6,383 nucleotides of DNA. Source: Pseudomonadota bacterium. GTDB lineage: Bacteria > Pseudomonadota > Gammaproteobacteria > Steroidobacterales > Steroidobacteraceae. The position numbers and the translations under genes were made by a program. The notes below the pieces were generated by a model. That model worked only from the letters and a program-made list of their open reading frames with translations. It searched no databases and was not told the origin of the DNA. This document shows, in pieces, positions 5,998-6,383 of the stretch (its first letter is position 1; each line of letters opens with the position of its first letter). Location: the NCBI GenBank assembly GCA_021826035.1, contig JAKBBE010000064.1:7793-14175 (forward strand), in the 5' to 3' direction.

Positions 5998-6383
5998 GCG
6001 CGCACGATCTGCGCGCAGACGATCGCCTGCATGAAGATCAGCCGAAGATTGTCCGAACAGATGCTGAAGAGTTCGCCGCGAATCGGCGCTGGGGCGGCTT
6101 GCGCCTCTCGAACGGGCCAGGTGACTCAGGTCCGTTGCAAACTCGCGCCATTGCGCTGGATGTATGGCAGGGACAGGGTCTGTGCCAGCCTCGCGGCAGC
6201 CCGGCCGGGGGCTCGGCGGCCATGGCCTCCAATCCACGCTCGTGCGGCTGGCACGCGAGGCTGCCCGAGAAGGGCGTAGGCCGACGGACCGCTTAGGGGG
6301 GCTTCCTCGCACGACGGCCATGCGGATCCGGTCTCATTGCCGCCCCACGACTACGCTCAGCACCACCCGGGTTGCCCTCACCT

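Larger units (their letters stand above)
5934..6383. other. Right-hand 450 bp without a convincing gene
   Basis: The stretch upstream of the UrcA-family gene shows no recognisable protein, tRNA or rRNA on either strand. A + strand frame up to 6296 could start at TTG 5967 behind AGGAGG (5958-5963). Its translation matches nothing known, and its third-position GC looks lower than in uup. A dyad lies at 5967-5997. At the right edge a short minus-strand frame ends in TGA at 6336-6334 after RVVLSVVVGRQ. That frame could be the tail of a gene outside the window, but about 15 codons are too few to judge. Confidence 0.5.

Noticed and set aside
5960..6000. tRNA-like T-arm (GGTTCGAGTC on the minus strand) that could mark a tRNA end or attachment site
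   Set aside because: The bases flanking the loop do not form the 5-bp T stem, and no acceptor, D or anticodon arm can be built around it.
6186..6263. Inverted repeat CAGCCTCGCG / CGCGAGGCTG (6186-6195 and 6254-6263)
   Set aside because: The 10-bp arms are 58 bp apart in GC-rich DNA with no gene context; chance is the simpler explanation.
5967..6296. Possible + strand gene starting at TTG behind AGGAGG at 5958-5963
   Set aside because: The spacing is only three bases, the start codon is rare, the third-position GC looks low for this DNA and the translation is unrecognisable. Not strong enough to call as a gene.

Overview
The window is GC-rich DNA with dense, strongly GC-biased coding. Uup, RhlE and an UrcA-family protein together suggest a high-GC gammaproteobacterium, perhaps of the Steroidobacteraceae, Nevskiales or Xanthomonadales type. 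That placement is inferred from gene content and composition, not from a marker gene. No IS element, CRISPR array, rRNA, tRNA or phage gene was found, and the region reads as ordinary chromosome.

Layout from left to right: (1) the 3' part of a small heat-shock protein gene (Hsp20, + strand), cut by the window edge. (2) A convergent RhlE-type DEAD-box RNA helicase gene (- strand) with a long basic, disordered tail. A perfect 16-bp inverted repeat lies between the two gene ends. (3) A 240-bp divergent intergenic region with candidate promoter elements. (4) uup (+), a two-domain ABC-F ATPase. (5) A 370-bp stretch with one very short ORF behind a strong Shine-Dalgarno sequence. (6) A membrane-anchored CadC/ToxR-like regulator (+) with an N-terminal winged helix, one membrane segment and a C-terminal TolB-like domain, but no TPR repeats. 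(7) A convergent gene for a small exported UrcA-family protein (-), separated from the regulator by about 200 bp that contain a GC-rich hairpin. (8) A final 450 bp with no convincing gene.

Hsp20, RhlE and Uup fit a loose theme of protein, RNA and ribosome maintenance under stress, but each gene appears to be its own transcription unit and nothing shows a shared operon. The regulator and the UrcA protein both involve the cell envelope and face each other, but the sequence shows no direct link between them.

I found no convincing new multi-gene system. The most useful leads are the TPR-less one-component regulator, the symmetric TATAGT elements between rhlE and uup, the perfect inverted repeat at 269-306, and the 44-codon ORF at 4062-4196.
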